64,000 bases of DNA from Arthrobacter sp. ISL-65 (GTDB lineage: Bacteria; Actinomycetota; Actinomycetes; Actinomycetales; Micrococcaceae), in contig NZ_JAGGPN010000035.1 in NCBI RefSeq assembly GCF_018613795.1, positions 62,001 to 126,000 on the forward strand, in the 5' to 3' direction. The notes below the pieces were generated by a model, which had not been told where the DNA came from, ran no database searches, and saw nothing but the letters and a program-made list of their open reading frames with translations. This document shows, in pieces, positions 8,382 to 17,221 of the stretch (within the stretch, counting starts at the first letter, position 1; each line of letters opens with the position of its first letter). The position numbers and the translations under genes were made by a program.

Positions 8382-9829
8382 GCAGCCAGGGCGGCCGCCC
8401 GCCGTCGGGCAGGCAACGCCGCAACCAGCAGCGCCACGATGGCGACGGCGGCACTCAGCACCAGGCCTGGCCGGTACTGCTCAAGCATGGCTGCGGCACT
8501 GGGGACCGCGCCGCCGTCGGAGTGCCCGCCGCTGACCATGGCGGTGGTGACCGCCAGGACCAAAGCGGCGCCCACCTGGGTGCTGGTCTGGATCAGTCCG
8601 GCCGCCAGGCCCTGTTCGGAATCCTTGATGCCCGCCGTGGCCTGGACGTTGATGGACGGGAAGGCCAGGGCAAAGCCGATGCCCAGCAGGATGATCGAGG
8701 GCAGGATGTCCAGGGCGTAGTTGGGCGTGGTGCCCACGCGGAGGAACAGGACGTAGCCGAGGCCCATGGAGGCCAGTCCGGCCAGGATCAGCCGCGTGGC
8801 ACCGAACACGTTGATCAGCCGGTCGGCGAACGGCGCGCTGGTGGCGACGATCAGTCCGGTCGGCAGCAGGGCCAGGGCCATCGCCAGCGGGCTCCACCCC
8901 AGGGCGGACTGCAGGAAGAGCGTCACGATGAACTGGAAGCTGAGGTAGGAGCCAAACAGTCCAACCGCACTGAGGTTGGCCCGCGCCACCCAGCCCTCGC
9001 GCAGGATGCCAAAGCGGATGAGCGGGTGCCGGACCTTGTTCTCGATGACGGCGAAGGCTGCCAGCACCGCGGCAGAGATGATGAATCCGGCGATTGTTGC
9101 CACAGATCCCCAGCCCTGTTCAGGTGCGGACACCAGCGTGTAAACGAGTCCCAGCATGCCCAGCGCCAGGGTGACAGCGCCCCAGATGTCGTGGCCGCTG
9201 TCCGTGGCATCGGGTGTGTCCCGCGGGATGAAGCGGGAGCCCAGAATGACAACCAGGACGGCGATCGGCACCGATACCAGGAACGTCCACCGCCAGCTCA
9301 GGCTGGTCATGAGGCCGCCGACGACGAGCCCCAGGGAGAAGCCGCTCGCACCGAACGTGGTGAAGATGGAAAGCGCCTTGTTGCGCTCGCGGCCCTCCGC
9401 GAAGTTGGTGGTGATGATGGAGAAGCCCGTGGGGGCCGTGAAGGCGGCCGCGAGGCCCTTCACGAACCGTGTGGCAATCAGGATTGCGGGGTCATCCACG
9501 AGTCCGCCCAGCAGGGATGCGGCAGCGAAGACCGAGAGGGCAATGAGGAAGATGCGGCGGCGGCCCAGAAGGTCCGCGAGCCGGCCGCCCAGAAGCAGCA
9601 GGCTGCCGTAACCGAGGACGTACGCGGAGACAATCCACTGCAGGGCGTCCGTACCGAGGTTCAGTTCGTGCCCGATGGACGGCAGGGCCACGCCCACCAT
9701 GGACACATCCAGCCCGTCCAGGGCCAAAACGGTGCAGACAACCATCAGCAGGAGCCACTGGGCACGGGTCCAGCGGACGGCCGTGGCGACGGGTCCGGCA
9801 GTTCGTTCGAGGGTGGTAGGTGAGGTCAT
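8378..9829 (-). CDS. MFS drug/solute exporter (DHA2, 14-TM type)
   Basis: The 483-residue protein has about 14 hydrophobic helices and opens TM1 with LDGLDVSMVGVALPSIGHEL, a typical motif D1 of EmrB/QacA transporters. GGRLADLLGRRRIFL gives motif A and ATRFVKGLAAAFTAPTGFSI resembles motif C-like packing. Family members export drugs by proton antiport. Start ATG 9829 leaves the palindromic operator region outside the gene; the alternative ATG at 9865 would include it. It is divergent from a MarR regulator, the classic arrangement for a drug-inducible pump. Confidence 0.85.
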   Translation of the reverse strand: MTSPTTLERTAGPVATAVRWTRAQWLLLMVVCTVLALDGLDVSMVGVALPSIGHELNLGTDALQWIVSAYVLGYGSLLLLGGRLADLLGRRRIFLIALSVFAAASLLGGLVDDPAILIATRFVKGLAAAFTAPTGFSIITTNFAEGRERNKALSIFTTFGASGFSLGLVVGGLMTSLSWRWTFLVSVPIAVLVVILGSRFIPRDTPDATDSGHDIWGAVTLALGMLGLVYTLVSAPEQGWGSVATIAGFIISAAVLAAFAVIENKVRHPLIRFGILREGWVARANLSAVGLFGSYLSFQFIVTLFLQSALGWSPLAMALALLPTGLIVATSAPFADRLINVFGATRLILAGLASMGLGYVLFLRVGTTPNYALDILPSIILLGIGFALAFPSINVQATAGIKDSEQGLAAGLIQTSTQVGAALVLAVTTAMVSGGHSDGGAVPSAAAMLEQYRPGLVLSAAVAIVALLVAALPARRRAAALAA

Positions 9830-9842
9830 GTATGAAAATCTA

Positions 9843-9891
9843 TATGACGCGTCATTCAATGACAAGGAATATGACGCGGAATATTATGACG
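9843..9891. promoter_or_regulatory. Probable MarR operator cluster
   Basis: The divergent gap between the exporter and the MarR gene holds a perfect 12-base palindrome ATGACGCGTCAT (9844-9855) and three TATGACG direct repeats at 9843, 9870 and 9885 in an AT-rich setting. Placement fits autoregulation and repression of the exporter by the MarR protein; binding itself is inferred. Confidence 0.55.
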
Positions 9892-9926
9892 TGGACTCGA
9901 GTTCGCTTTTCGTCTAAAATCAGGGC

Positions 9927-10304
9927 ATGGCATCGACGACGGACCGCACGCTGGTTGAGCAATGGCGCAGCATCCAGGACGCGTACTTCCGCACCTCCTG
10001 CGCTCTCGACCGGGCGCTGGAAGCCAAGTTCAGCATCGGCCTGAACGAGTTTGAGATCCTGGACCTTGTGGCGGAGCACAGCAAGGCATCGTGCCGGATG
10101 AAGGAACTCGGCGAACGGACCCCCATGAGCCAGAGTGCCGTCTCCAAGGTGGTGGACCGGCTGGAGAAGGCCGGGTTGCTGACCCGCCAGTCCTGCACGG
10201 ATGACCGCCGTTCGCTATACCTCGAGCTCACAGCGGCGGGCCGAAAGCTCCACCAGGCTGCCGCCGTCGAACACCGCGCACTCCTCAAGGAGAACCTGGC
10301 TTAG
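9927..10304 (+). CDS. MarR-family transcriptional regulator
   Basis: A 125-residue winged-helix protein. The recognition region reads MKELGERTPMSQSAVSKVVD (about residues 60-79), followed by the wing LTRQSCTDDRRSLYLELTAAG, a classical MarR DRR-type wing. It is divergent from the MFS exporter and probably represses it until an inducer binds. Confidence 0.85.
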   Translation: MASTTDRTLVEQWRSIQDAYFRTSCALDRALEAKFSIGLNEFEILDLVAEHSKASCRMKELGERTPMSQSAVSKVVDRLEKAGLLTRQSCTDDRRSLYLELTAAGRKLHQAAAVEHRALLKENLA

Positions 10305-10337
10305 GGGCCTGGGCGCCTATACCTTCACCCGGCGTCG

Positions 10338-10364
10338 GGATTTCGACAGGCCTAATCACCCGGG
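10338..10364. repeat. Third copy of the TTTCGACAGG dispersed repeat
   Basis: GGATTTCGACAGG followed by CCTAATCACCCGGG matches the units at 1343-1400. As there, the stop codon and final codons of a minus-strand gene (the methyltransferase) are embedded in the repeat. Confidence 0.6.
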
Positions 10365-11066
10365 CGGTCCCGGGCTGGTGGCGTGGCCGAGGATGTGCGC
10401 CACCGGAGGGGTCATGGCCTGGACGGCGAAGCCGAACCGCCGGTTCTCCCGGATGGTGAATCCGGCCGCAGTGATGGCGCCGAGGGTGTCCCGGTTGGGA
10501 TGGCACCCTCCGGCCAGGCGCTGCCATGCCGGCGTCAGCAGATCTTCGACGGCGGCCAGGACAGGGCGGCCAGAGCGGACGTGTTCGTAGTAGGCGAGGG
10601 TCCCGCCGGGGCGCAGGACGCGCCGGATTTCCGCGAGGACGGCCGCCTGGTTCGCGACGCTGCACAGCACGAGGCTGGCGACGACGGCATCCGCGCTGCC
10701 GTCGTCGGCCGGGATCCGCTCGGCTGCGGCCGGCCTCACCGTCACGGGCACGGAGGCATCAGCGGCGCGGTTCAGGGCGAGGCTTCGGAGGTAGTCGTCG
10801 GGCTCCAGCGCCAGAACGTGCGTGACTGCCGGCGGGTAGAGCGCAAAGGCGGATCCGTCCCCCGCGCCCATCTCGATCACCGTCCCGTGCAGGCCGGCCA
10901 GCATGCGGCGGCGGTGTTCGGTGGCCCCGCGGCGGTTCATTTGTTCGACGGCGCGCGCATAGGCGCGGGCGAACCGCGGATGCTGCAGGTGCTTCAGCGC
11001 AGCGCCGCTGGTCAGGTCCGCGTCGTCCATGCCGTTCAATCCTTCCACTGAAGGGTGCGCCTTCAC
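10356..11066 (-). CDS. Class I SAM-dependent methyltransferase
   Basis: The 236-residue product has the SAM-binding motif I VIEMGAGDGSAFALYP (about residues 63-78), an acidic end of strand 2 (LALEPDDYL), and the post-motif IRRVLRPGGTLAYYEHVRSG typical of Methyltransf_11 proteins. Substrate is unknown. It lies 35 bases downstream of the CsoR-like gene on the same strand, so the two could share a transcript. Confidence 0.75.
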   Translation of the reverse strand: MKAHPSVEGLNGMDDADLTSGAALKHLQHPRFARAYARAVEQMNRRGATEHRRRMLAGLHGTVIEMGAGDGSAFALYPPAVTHVLALEPDDYLRSLALNRAADASVPVTVRPAAAERIPADDGSADAVVASLVLCSVANQAAVLAEIRRVLRPGGTLAYYEHVRSGRPVLAAVEDLLTPAWQRLAGGCHPNRDTLGAITAAGFTIRENRRFGFAVQAMTPPVAHILGHATSPGPPG

Positions 11067-11101
11067 TTCTTTCTGCGGGACGCCGGCCCCGCCGGACCTG
11101 A

Positions 11102-11359
11102 TCAGGCCAGGGACAGGAAGAGCTTCTCCAGTTCTTTCCGGTCAAGGCTGGCATCTTTGCGGACGATGCACTGCTCCAGACCGCTGGCAATGATCGCGAA
11201 GCCGGCCCGGTCCAGCGCCTTCGAGACGGCGGCGAGCTGGGTGACGATGTCCTTGCAGTCCCGTCCCTCCTCCAGCATGCGCGTAACCGCGGCCAGCTGG
11301 CCCTGCGCGCGCTTGAGCCGGTTAACCACCGGAGTGAGTTCGGATGTGTCGAGTTGCAC
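11102..11359 (-). CDS. CsoR/CstR-family sulfur- or metal-responsive repressor
   Basis: An 85-residue all-helical DUF156 protein with VNRLKRAQGQL at the DNA-binding helix. The two family cysteines are present (RDCKDIVTQ and GLEQCI). The copper-ligating His that precedes the second Cys by four residues in CsoR is Gly here, so the protein fits the thiol-only CstR type that senses persulfide, not a canonical Cu(I) sensor. It is divergent from the rhodanese/persulfide dioxygenase operon, with operator-like palindromes in between. Assignment as CstR is inferred from residues plus context. Confidence 0.8.
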   Translation of the reverse strand: MQLDTSELTPVVNRLKRAQGQLAAVTRMLEEGRDCKDIVTQLAAVSKALDRAGFAIIASGLEQCIVRKDASLDRKELEKLFLSLA

Positions 11360-11400
11360 GCGGGTCTCCAGTTCCTTGAAAGTCTTCTTGCCGCAATTGT

Positions 11401-11447
11401 ATACCCCAGGGGGTGTATTGACTTACCCCCGGGGGTATCGGTAATAC
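11401..11447 (+). promoter_or_regulatory. Promoter with CsoR/CstR-type operators
   Basis: A -35 TTGACT (11418-11423) and -10 TAATAC (11442-11447) are 18 bases apart and flank the perfect palindrome TACCCCCGGGGGTA (11424-11437). A second G/C-run dyad, ATACCCCAGGGGGTGT, starts at 11401 and could cover the promoter of the divergent regulator. A third half-like element GGGGTATCCCCC follows at 11452. The layout fits repression of both directions by the regulator at 11102. Confidence 0.75.
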
Positions 11448-11487
11448 TCGGTGGGGTATCCCCCTATCCCGTTTTCAGAGGACTTTC

Positions 11488-12120
11488 ATGACACCCCCTT
11501 CCGCTCCCCCTTCGTCTCCGGCCGTGATGTCCCTGACCGCGGAGACCCTTCGCGACTGGCTCCGGGAACACCAGGACCTGGTGGTGCTCGATGTCCGCTC
11601 GGCCGCCGAATTTGAGTCCATGCACATCCGCGGCTCCTACAACGTGCCCCTGCCGCTGCTTGCGGAACACACCCGGGAGCTCGCCGGCCGGTTGGGCAGG
11701 CGGGTGGTCCTGGTCTGCCAGTCCGGCGTGCGCGCCGAACAGGCCCGCCAGCGGCTGAGCGCCGCGGGCATCAACACCGCCTACGTCCTGTCAGGCGGCG
11801 CCCCGGGCTTCGCTGCCGCCGGCGGCGACGTGGTCCGCGGCAAGGAACGCTGGGATCTGGAACGGCAGGTCCGCCTGGCCGCCGGGTCCCTGGTGATGCT
11901 GGGGCTGGCCGGAGGCAGGTTTGTCTCCCCCAGGGTCCGGATGCTTGCTGGGGCCATCGGCGCCGGCCTGACCTTCTCCGCTGCCACCAACACCTGCGCC
12001 ATGGGCAAGGCCCTGTCCGCGATGCCGTGGAACAGGACCGCAGCCGAACCCACCCGCGAATCGGCCATCCTGCAGCTGCCCCTCCCCGGCAGCATCACCG
12101 AAGAGGCCGCAGCGGCATGA
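11488..12120 (+). CDS. Rhodanese with C-terminal DUF2892 membrane tail
   Basis: A 210-residue protein: rhodanese domain at residues 15-115 with active-site Cys in VLVCQSGVRAEQA, then a hydrophobic DUF2892-like segment (MLAGAIGAGLTFSAATNTCA). Rhodaneses carry sulfane sulfur as a cysteine persulfide. Membrane anchoring could place it next to the exporter encoded immediately downstream. Its ATGA overlaps the next start. The role is analogous to CstA-type sulfurtransfer in cst operons, though the domain order differs. Confidence 0.85.
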   Translation: MTPPSAPPSSPAVMSLTAETLRDWLREHQDLVVLDVRSAAEFESMHIRGSYNVPLPLLAEHTRELAGRLGRRVVLVCQSGVRAEQARQRLSAAGINTAYVLSGGAPGFAAAGGDVVRGKERWDLERQVRLAAGSLVMLGLAGGRFVSPRVRMLAGAIGAGLTFSAATNTCAMGKALSAMPWNRTAAEPTRESAILQLPLPGSITEEAAAA

Positions 12121-12875
12121 TTTCCGCCCTGGTTCTGGGGCTTGCCGTCGGTATCGTGCTGGGTGTGGTCGGGGGCGGCGGGTCCATCGTCGCCGTCCCG
12201 GCTCTGGTCTACGGCGTGGGCATGACCCCGGCCGCGGCCATCCCCACCTCGCTGCTCGTGGTGGGCCTGTCCTCCCTGGCGGCGCTGCTCCCCCGGATCC
12301 GGGAAGGCATCAACTGGCCCCTGGTGCTCCTGGTGGGCGCGGCCGGCATTCCGGCCGCCTGGGCCGGCGCCGCCGTTGGCCGGCTGCTGGATCCGGGCGT
12401 CCTGATGCTGGCCTTCGCCGCCATCATGGTGGTGGCCGGGATCCGGATGCTCACCGGCACCACCGAAACTGACGGCTCCTGCAGCACCGGTCCCGCTCGG
12501 GCGTTCCGCTCGTGCGCCCCCAAGGCCGTCGGGGCCGGCCTGCTCGTCGGGTTCCTCACCGGGCTCCTGGGGGTCGGCGGTGGATTCCTCATCACCCCGG
12601 CCCTGACGATCCTGCTGGGGCTGCGCATGAAGCAGGCCGTGGGAACATCCCTGGCGATCATTGTGGTCAATTCCGCCGCCGGCTTCAGCGCCCACGCGGC
12701 TGGATTCACCATCAACTGGACCACCACCCTGGCCTTCGCGGTCCCTGCCATCCTCGGATCCGTCGTCGCAGCCCGGCTTGCCCGCCGGCTCAAGGACAAA
12801 CACATCCGCGTCTCGTTCGCGGTCCTGATCTTCGCCGTCGCGGCCTGGGTCACCGCCGGCACGGTCACCGCCTGA
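12117..12875 (+). CDS. Sulfite/sulfonate exporter, TauE/SafE family
   Basis: The 252-residue membrane protein has about eight hydrophobic helices and the two TauE repeats, GIVLGVVGGGGSIVAVPALV and FLTGLLGVGGGFLITPALTI. The ATG overlaps the rhodanese stop (ATGA), giving tight translational coupling. Members export sulfite, thiosulfate or other sulfur anions; the persulfide dioxygenase downstream produces sulfite, so this is the likely exit. Confidence 0.85.
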   Translation: MISALVLGLAVGIVLGVVGGGGSIVAVPALVYGVGMTPAAAIPTSLLVVGLSSLAALLPRIREGINWPLVLLVGAAGIPAAWAGAAVGRLLDPGVLMLAFAAIMVVAGIRMLTGTTETDGSCSTGPARAFRSCAPKAVGAGLLVGFLTGLLGVGGGFLITPALTILLGLRMKQAVGTSLAIIVVNSAAGFSAHAAGFTINWTTTLAFAVPAILGSVVAARLARRLKDKHIRVSFAVLIFAVAAWVTAGTVTA

Positions 12876-12940
12876 CCCGCCACCCGCAATGCCCCGTCCG
12901 GCCAAATGCCGGCGCTTGCCTCACCTCTCTAGGAGAAACC

Positions 12941-14338
12941 ATGCTGATCGAACGCATCTACGACGAAGACCTCGCCCAGGCCAGCTACCTCATCGGCTGC
13001 CAGGCGAAGGGGGAGGCGGTGGTGGTGGACCCGCGCCGCGACATCGCCGTCTACCAGTCCCTCGCTGCAGCCAACGGCATGAGGATCGTCGCCGTCACCG
13101 AAACCCATATCCACGCCGACTACCTCTCCGGCACCCGCGAACTGGCCGCCGCCACCGGCGCCACCATGTACGTCTCCGGCGAGGGCGGCCCGGACTGGCA
13201 GTACGGGTTCGACGCCGAACGGCTGTACGACGGCGACAAGATCACCTTGGGCAACATCAGCGTCCAGGCCCTGCACACTCCCGGCCACACCCCGGAGCAC
13301 CTGTCCTTCCTGGTCACCGACGGCGCGTTCTCCGACCAGGCCGGCTACCTTCTCTCCGGGGACTTCGTCTTCTCCGGCGACCTGGGCCGGCCGGACCTGC
13401 TGGACGAGGCCGCCGGCGGCGTGGACACCCGCTGCGAGGGAGCGAGGCAGCTCTTCGCCAGCCTCCGGGACAAGTTCCTGGCCCTGCCGGACTACGTTCA
13501 GGTCCACCCCGGCCATGGCGCCGGCAGCGCCTGCGGCAAGGCCTTGGGCGCGATCCCCTCCTCCACCGTCGGCTACGAACGCCTTTACGCGTGGTGGGGC
13601 CCGTACCTGACAGCCAATGACGAAGCGGGTTTCATCGCCGAGCTCCTCGAAGGCCAGCCCGACGCGCACGCCTACTTCGCCCGGATGAAGCGCCAGAACA
13701 GGCAGGGCCCGGCCATCATGGGCCACCGTGCCGCGTTGGCGGAACTCGACACGGCCGCCCTCGCCCGGGACCTGGCCAGGGACGCCGTGACCTTCGTGGA
13801 CACCCGCCCCAATACCGAGGTCCACAAGGGCACTGTCGCCGGGGCCATCAACGTTCCGGCCGGCAAGTCCGCAGCCAGCTTCGGCGCCTGGGCCGTGGAC
13901 CCCGAGCGGGACAACCGGCCCCTGGTGCTGCTCGCCGCGGGACAGGACGAGGCCCAGGAAATGTGGGACCACCTGGTGCGCGTCGGCATCGACCACGTGG
14001 CCGGTTACGTCACCGGCATCGACGGACTCCCCGCCGCGACCCCGCGTCTGGTCCAGCCCGAGGAGCTCGACGGCTTCGAGCACGCCCTGCTGCTGGACGT
14101 CCGCAACCGCACTGAGCACGACGCCGGCCACATCCCCGGCTCAACCCAGCTCAGCGGAGGCCGCGTGCTCTGGAACCTGGAGCAGCTGCCCGCAGAAGGA
14201 ACCATCGTCTCCTACTGCCAGGGCGGAGTCCGGAACTCGGTCGCCGCGTCAGTCCTTCGCCGCGAAGGCTACGACGTCGTCGAACTCGACGGCAGCTACG
14301 CCGCCTGGTCCGCCCGGCTGAGCACCCCCGTCGGCTGA
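12941..14338 (+). CDS. Persulfide dioxygenase-rhodanese fusion (CstB-like)
   Basis: A 465-residue protein. Residues 1-245 form a metallo-beta-lactamase/ETHE1-type domain with metal ligands in THIHADYLSG, HTPGHTPEH, SGDFVFSGDLGRPDL and HPGHGAGSACG. Two rhodanese modules follow: the first lacks a catalytic Cys (LLAAGQDEAQ), the second has it (SYCQGGVRNS). This is the CstB architecture, which oxidises low-molecular-weight persulfides to thiosulfate/sulfite. ATG 12941 follows AGGAGA; a longer open frame upstream overlaps the exporter gene and is not used. It is the last gene of the sulfur operon. Confidence 0.9.
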   Translation: MLIERIYDEDLAQASYLIGCQAKGEAVVVDPRRDIAVYQSLAAANGMRIVAVTETHIHADYLSGTRELAAATGATMYVSGEGGPDWQYGFDAERLYDGDKITLGNISVQALHTPGHTPEHLSFLVTDGAFSDQAGYLLSGDFVFSGDLGRPDLLDEAAGGVDTRCEGARQLFASLRDKFLALPDYVQVHPGHGAGSACGKALGAIPSSTVGYERLYAWWGPYLTANDEAGFIAELLEGQPDAHAYFARMKRQNRQGPAIMGHRAALAELDTAALARDLARDAVTFVDTRPNTEVHKGTVAGAINVPAGKSAASFGAWAVDPERDNRPLVLLAAGQDEAQEMWDHLVRVGIDHVAGYVTGIDGLPAATPRLVQPEELDGFEHALLLDVRNRTEHDAGHIPGSTQLSGGRVLWNLEQLPAEGTIVSYCQGGVRNSVAASVLRREGYDVVELDGSYAAWSARLSTPVG

Positions 14339-14464
14339 CCGCAGGACTGGCCGGGCACTTTGTCCGTCGCCGTTGCGATGAGCATCGCCGGCACCGCCGA
14401 CGTCAGCACTGCAGCGACTCGCCACCTCGCGCAGCCGCCCCCGAACAACGACTAAACCGGCCCC

Positions 14465-14493
14465 TTGACGGATATACCCCCTAGGGGTATATT
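14465..14493 (+). promoter_or_regulatory. Copper-operon promoter with CsoR-type operator
   Basis: TTGACG (14465-14470) and TATATT (14488-14493) are spaced by 17 bases. Between and over them lies the perfect palindrome ATATACCCC-CTA-GGGGTATAT (14472-14492). It matches the style of the operators at 11401-11437. This suggests the same regulator, or a CsoR paralogue elsewhere, controls the copper genes. Confidence 0.75.
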
Positions 14494-14593
14494 TTGTCGT
14501 GTTGTCAGTGAAGTGGTATGTCCAGGGGTCCCCCTCCCCGTCACAGCCGTTCAACCCCAGCGCACCCATCCGTCTTCGTGGAATGGAACTGAC

Positions 14594-14908
14594 ATGCGTG
14601 AATCAAACAAGCGCCTTGACCTGCCGCTGACCACCGGCTCTGCCGGCTGCGGCTGCTGCCCGCCCCAAGACCTCCCTGGACCGGATGCTGCTCCGGCGGC
14701 GGAGGCCGAGTACCGTCTGGAAGGGCTGACCTGCGGCCACTGTGCCGCATCGGTCGAAAAGGCCGTCTCGGCCTTGGACGGCGTGGACGACGCCGCCGTC
14801 GAACTCATTCCGGGCGGCCTGTCCCGCCTGCGGATCTCCGGAAGCGCCGACGAGGCCGCTGTCCGCGAAGCAATCAACTCGGCCGGATACAGCGCTCACA
14901 CCAGCTGA
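14594..14908 (+). CDS. Heavy-metal-associated (HMA) copper chaperone
   Basis: The 104-residue product has an HMA fold from residue 39 with the metal site LTCGHCAASVEKAV. An N-terminal extension holds a GCGCC cluster (residues 18-22) that could add a second thiol site. ATG 14594 is chosen since upstream in-frame sequence includes the promoter. Such proteins deliver Cu(I) to a P-type ATPase, encoded next. Confidence 0.8.
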   Translation: MRESNKRLDLPLTTGSAGCGCCPPQDLPGPDAAPAAEAEYRLEGLTCGHCAASVEKAVSALDGVDDAAVELIPGGLSRLRISGSADEAAVREAINSAGYSAHTS

Positions 14909-14971
14909 CCGGCACCCGGCCCCGCCCGGATTTTGATTCCGGGGCGGGCCTGATCTCCTCAAGGAGGAATC

Positions 14972-17125
14972 ATGGAAGACCACACCTCACACCGAGCGCC
15001 GCGGACGGCCACGGCCGAGCACGGCGAACACGGCGCACCAGACGTTTCGGTACCAGCCACTGCAGGAGCAGACGCGAGCCACGGACACGGCCCGCACGCT
15101 GGCCACAACACCCACGACGACCACACGATCCACGCACAGGGCCAGCATGCCGGCCACAGCACGGCTATGTTCAAGAACCGGTTCTGGCTGACCCTGGCCC
15201 TGTCAGTTCCGGTGGTGTACTTCAGCCCAATGTTCGCGCACATCCTCGGCTACATGCCGCCCGAGTTCCCCGGGGCGGCGTGGATCCCGTCCGTCCTGGG
15301 CACGGTCATCTTCTTCTACGGCGGGATGCCGTTCCTGAAGGGCGGGCTGAACGAGCTGAAGGCCCGGCAGCCCGGGATGATGCTGCTGATCGGCATGGCC
15401 ATCAGCGTTGCCTTCGTTGCCTCCTGGGTGACGAGCCTGGGCATCGGCGGCTTCGACCTGGACTTCTGGTGGGAGCTGGCCCTGCTGGTGGCCATCATGC
15501 TCCTGGGCCACTGGATCGAAATGCGCGCCCTCGGCTCCGCCCAGGGCGCCCTCGACGCTCTGGCCGCGCTGCTGCCGGACGAGGCCGAACGCATCACCGA
15601 GGCGGGCACCGAAACCGTCAGCGTCGCAGAGCTCCGTGCCGGGGACCTGGTCCTGGTCCGCTCCGGCGCCCGGATGCCGGCCGACGGCACCGTAACCGAC
15701 GGCACGGCCGAATTCGACGAATCAATGATCACGGGCGAGTCCAAGACCGTCACCCGTTCCGCGGGCGACCCTGTTGTCGCCGGCACGGTCGCGACAGATA
15801 ACACCGTCCGGGTCCGGGTCACCGCCGTCGGGGACGACACGGCTTTGGCCGGCATTCAGCGACTGGTCGCCGAAGCTCAGGCCTCCTCGTCCCGCGCGCA
15901 GGCCCTGGCCGACCGCGCCGCGGCCTTCCTGTTCTACTTCGCCGCCGGCGCCGGCGTCATCACCTTCATCGCCTGGACCCTGCTGGGCAGCGTTCCCGAT
16001 GCCGTGACCCGCACCGTCACCGTGCTGGTGATCGCCTGCCCGCATGCCCTGGGCCTGGCCATCCCCTTGGTGATCGCAATTTCCACCGAGCAAGCCGCCC
16101 GGGCAGGGGTGCTGATCAAGAACCGGATGGCGCTGGAACGGATGCGGACCATCGACGTCGTCCTGTTCGACAAAACCGGCACCCTGACCAAAGGCGAACC
16201 CGAGCTCAAGAACGCAACCGCTGTTGAAGGCGTGAGCCCGGACGAACTCCTGGCCCTGGCGGCAGCCGTCGAGTCAGACAGCGAACACCCCGTTGCCCGG
16301 GCGATCGTCCGTGCAGCACGGCAACAGGGACTCCTGATTCCCCGTGCCACCGGATTTTCGTCCATGACGGGACGCGGTGTCCGCGCAACCGTTGACGGCA
16401 GGACGCTGGCGGTGGGCGGACCGGCACTGCTTCGCGAATCCGGCATCACGGAACCGGCGGAGCTGACAGCCTCCACGCGGGGCTGGATGGACCGCGGCGC
16501 GGCCGTGCTCCACGTCCTCGACGGCGACCGCATCCTCGGTGCGGTGAGCCTGGAGGACGCCGTCCGTGACGAATCACGCCAGGCCGTGGCGGCCCTGCAG
16601 AGCCGCGGCATCAAGGTGGCCATGGTCACCGGCGACGCCCGGCAGGTCGCCCAGTCCGTGGCCGCCGAGCTGGACATCGACGAGGTCTTCGCCGAAGTCC
16701 TGCCCGCCGACAAGGACAAGAAGGTCGCCGAACTCCAAGCCCGTGGCCTGAAGGTGGCCATGGTGGGCGATGGCGTCAACGACTCTCCGGCACTGGCCCG
16801 TGCCGAGGTCGGCATAGCGATCGGTGCCGGAACCGACGTCGCGATGGAATCGGCAGGAGTGGTGCTGGCCGGCAACGATCCGCGGGCCGTGCTGTCCATG
16901 GTGGACCTGTCCCGGGCCAGCTACCGGAAGATGTGGCAGAACCTGGTCTGGGCCACCGGATACAACGTTCTCTCCGTGCCGCTGGCCGCCGGGGTCCTGG
17001 CCTTCGCCGGTGTGGTCCTGTCCCCCGCCGCCGGTGCCGTGCTGATGTCCGCCTCCACGATCGTCGTCGCCCTGAACGCCCAGCTGCTGCGACGGGTGAA
17101 ACTGAACCCGTCCCAGGCTCGTTAA
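14972..17125 (+). CDS. copB: Copper-translocating P1B-type ATPase (CopB class)
   Basis: A 717-residue P-type ATPase. The first 66 residues are His-rich (HGHGPHAGHNTHDDH), as in CopB. Key motifs are TGES, the membrane ion site IACPHALGLAIP (CPH rather than CPC), phosphorylation motif DKTGTLTKGE and hinge GDGVNDSPALA. CPH enzymes export copper or silver across the cytoplasmic membrane. AGGAGG precedes the ATG, 63 bases after the chaperone gene, and the two are probably one operon. Confidence 0.92.
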   Translation: MEDHTSHRAPRTATAEHGEHGAPDVSVPATAGADASHGHGPHAGHNTHDDHTIHAQGQHAGHSTAMFKNRFWLTLALSVPVVYFSPMFAHILGYMPPEFPGAAWIPSVLGTVIFFYGGMPFLKGGLNELKARQPGMMLLIGMAISVAFVASWVTSLGIGGFDLDFWWELALLVAIMLLGHWIEMRALGSAQGALDALAALLPDEAERITEAGTETVSVAELRAGDLVLVRSGARMPADGTVTDGTAEFDESMITGESKTVTRSAGDPVVAGTVATDNTVRVRVTAVGDDTALAGIQRLVAEAQASSSRAQALADRAAAFLFYFAAGAGVITFIAWTLLGSVPDAVTRTVTVLVIACPHALGLAIPLVIAISTEQAARAGVLIKNRMALERMRTIDVVLFDKTGTLTKGEPELKNATAVEGVSPDELLALAAAVESDSEHPVARAIVRAARQQGLLIPRATGFSSMTGRGVRATVDGRTLAVGGPALLRESGITEPAELTASTRGWMDRGAAVLHVLDGDRILGAVSLEDAVRDESRQAVAALQSRGIKVAMVTGDARQVAQSVAAELDIDEVFAEVLPADKDKKVAELQARGLKVAMVGDGVNDSPALARAEVGIAIGAGTDVAMESAGVVLAGNDPRAVLSMVDLSRASYRKMWQNLVWATGYNVLSVPLAAGVLAFAGVVLSPAAGAVLMSASTIVVALNAQLLRRVKLNPSQAR

Positions 17126-17221
17126 ACCCCGGACACATTGTGCGTCAGCATGGGGCTGGCAGGACAGTGCCGGTAGCCTTGAAAATGACCCGGAACCCGC
17201 TACGGAAGGAGGAACAACGTC

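Noticed and set aside
8093..9823. 576-residue open frame on the plus strand
   Set aside because: It is the antisense shadow of the MFS exporter; its composition is Gln/Gly/Arg-rich with no domain, while the minus strand has 14 clear membrane helices.
11781..12905. 374-residue minus-strand frame
   Set aside because: Shadow of the rhodanese and TauE genes; low-complexity Gly/Asp-rich translation.
17126..17221. Possible extra gene between copB and the DUF6153 gene
   Set aside because: Only 96 bases and no ribosome site or protein-like frame.
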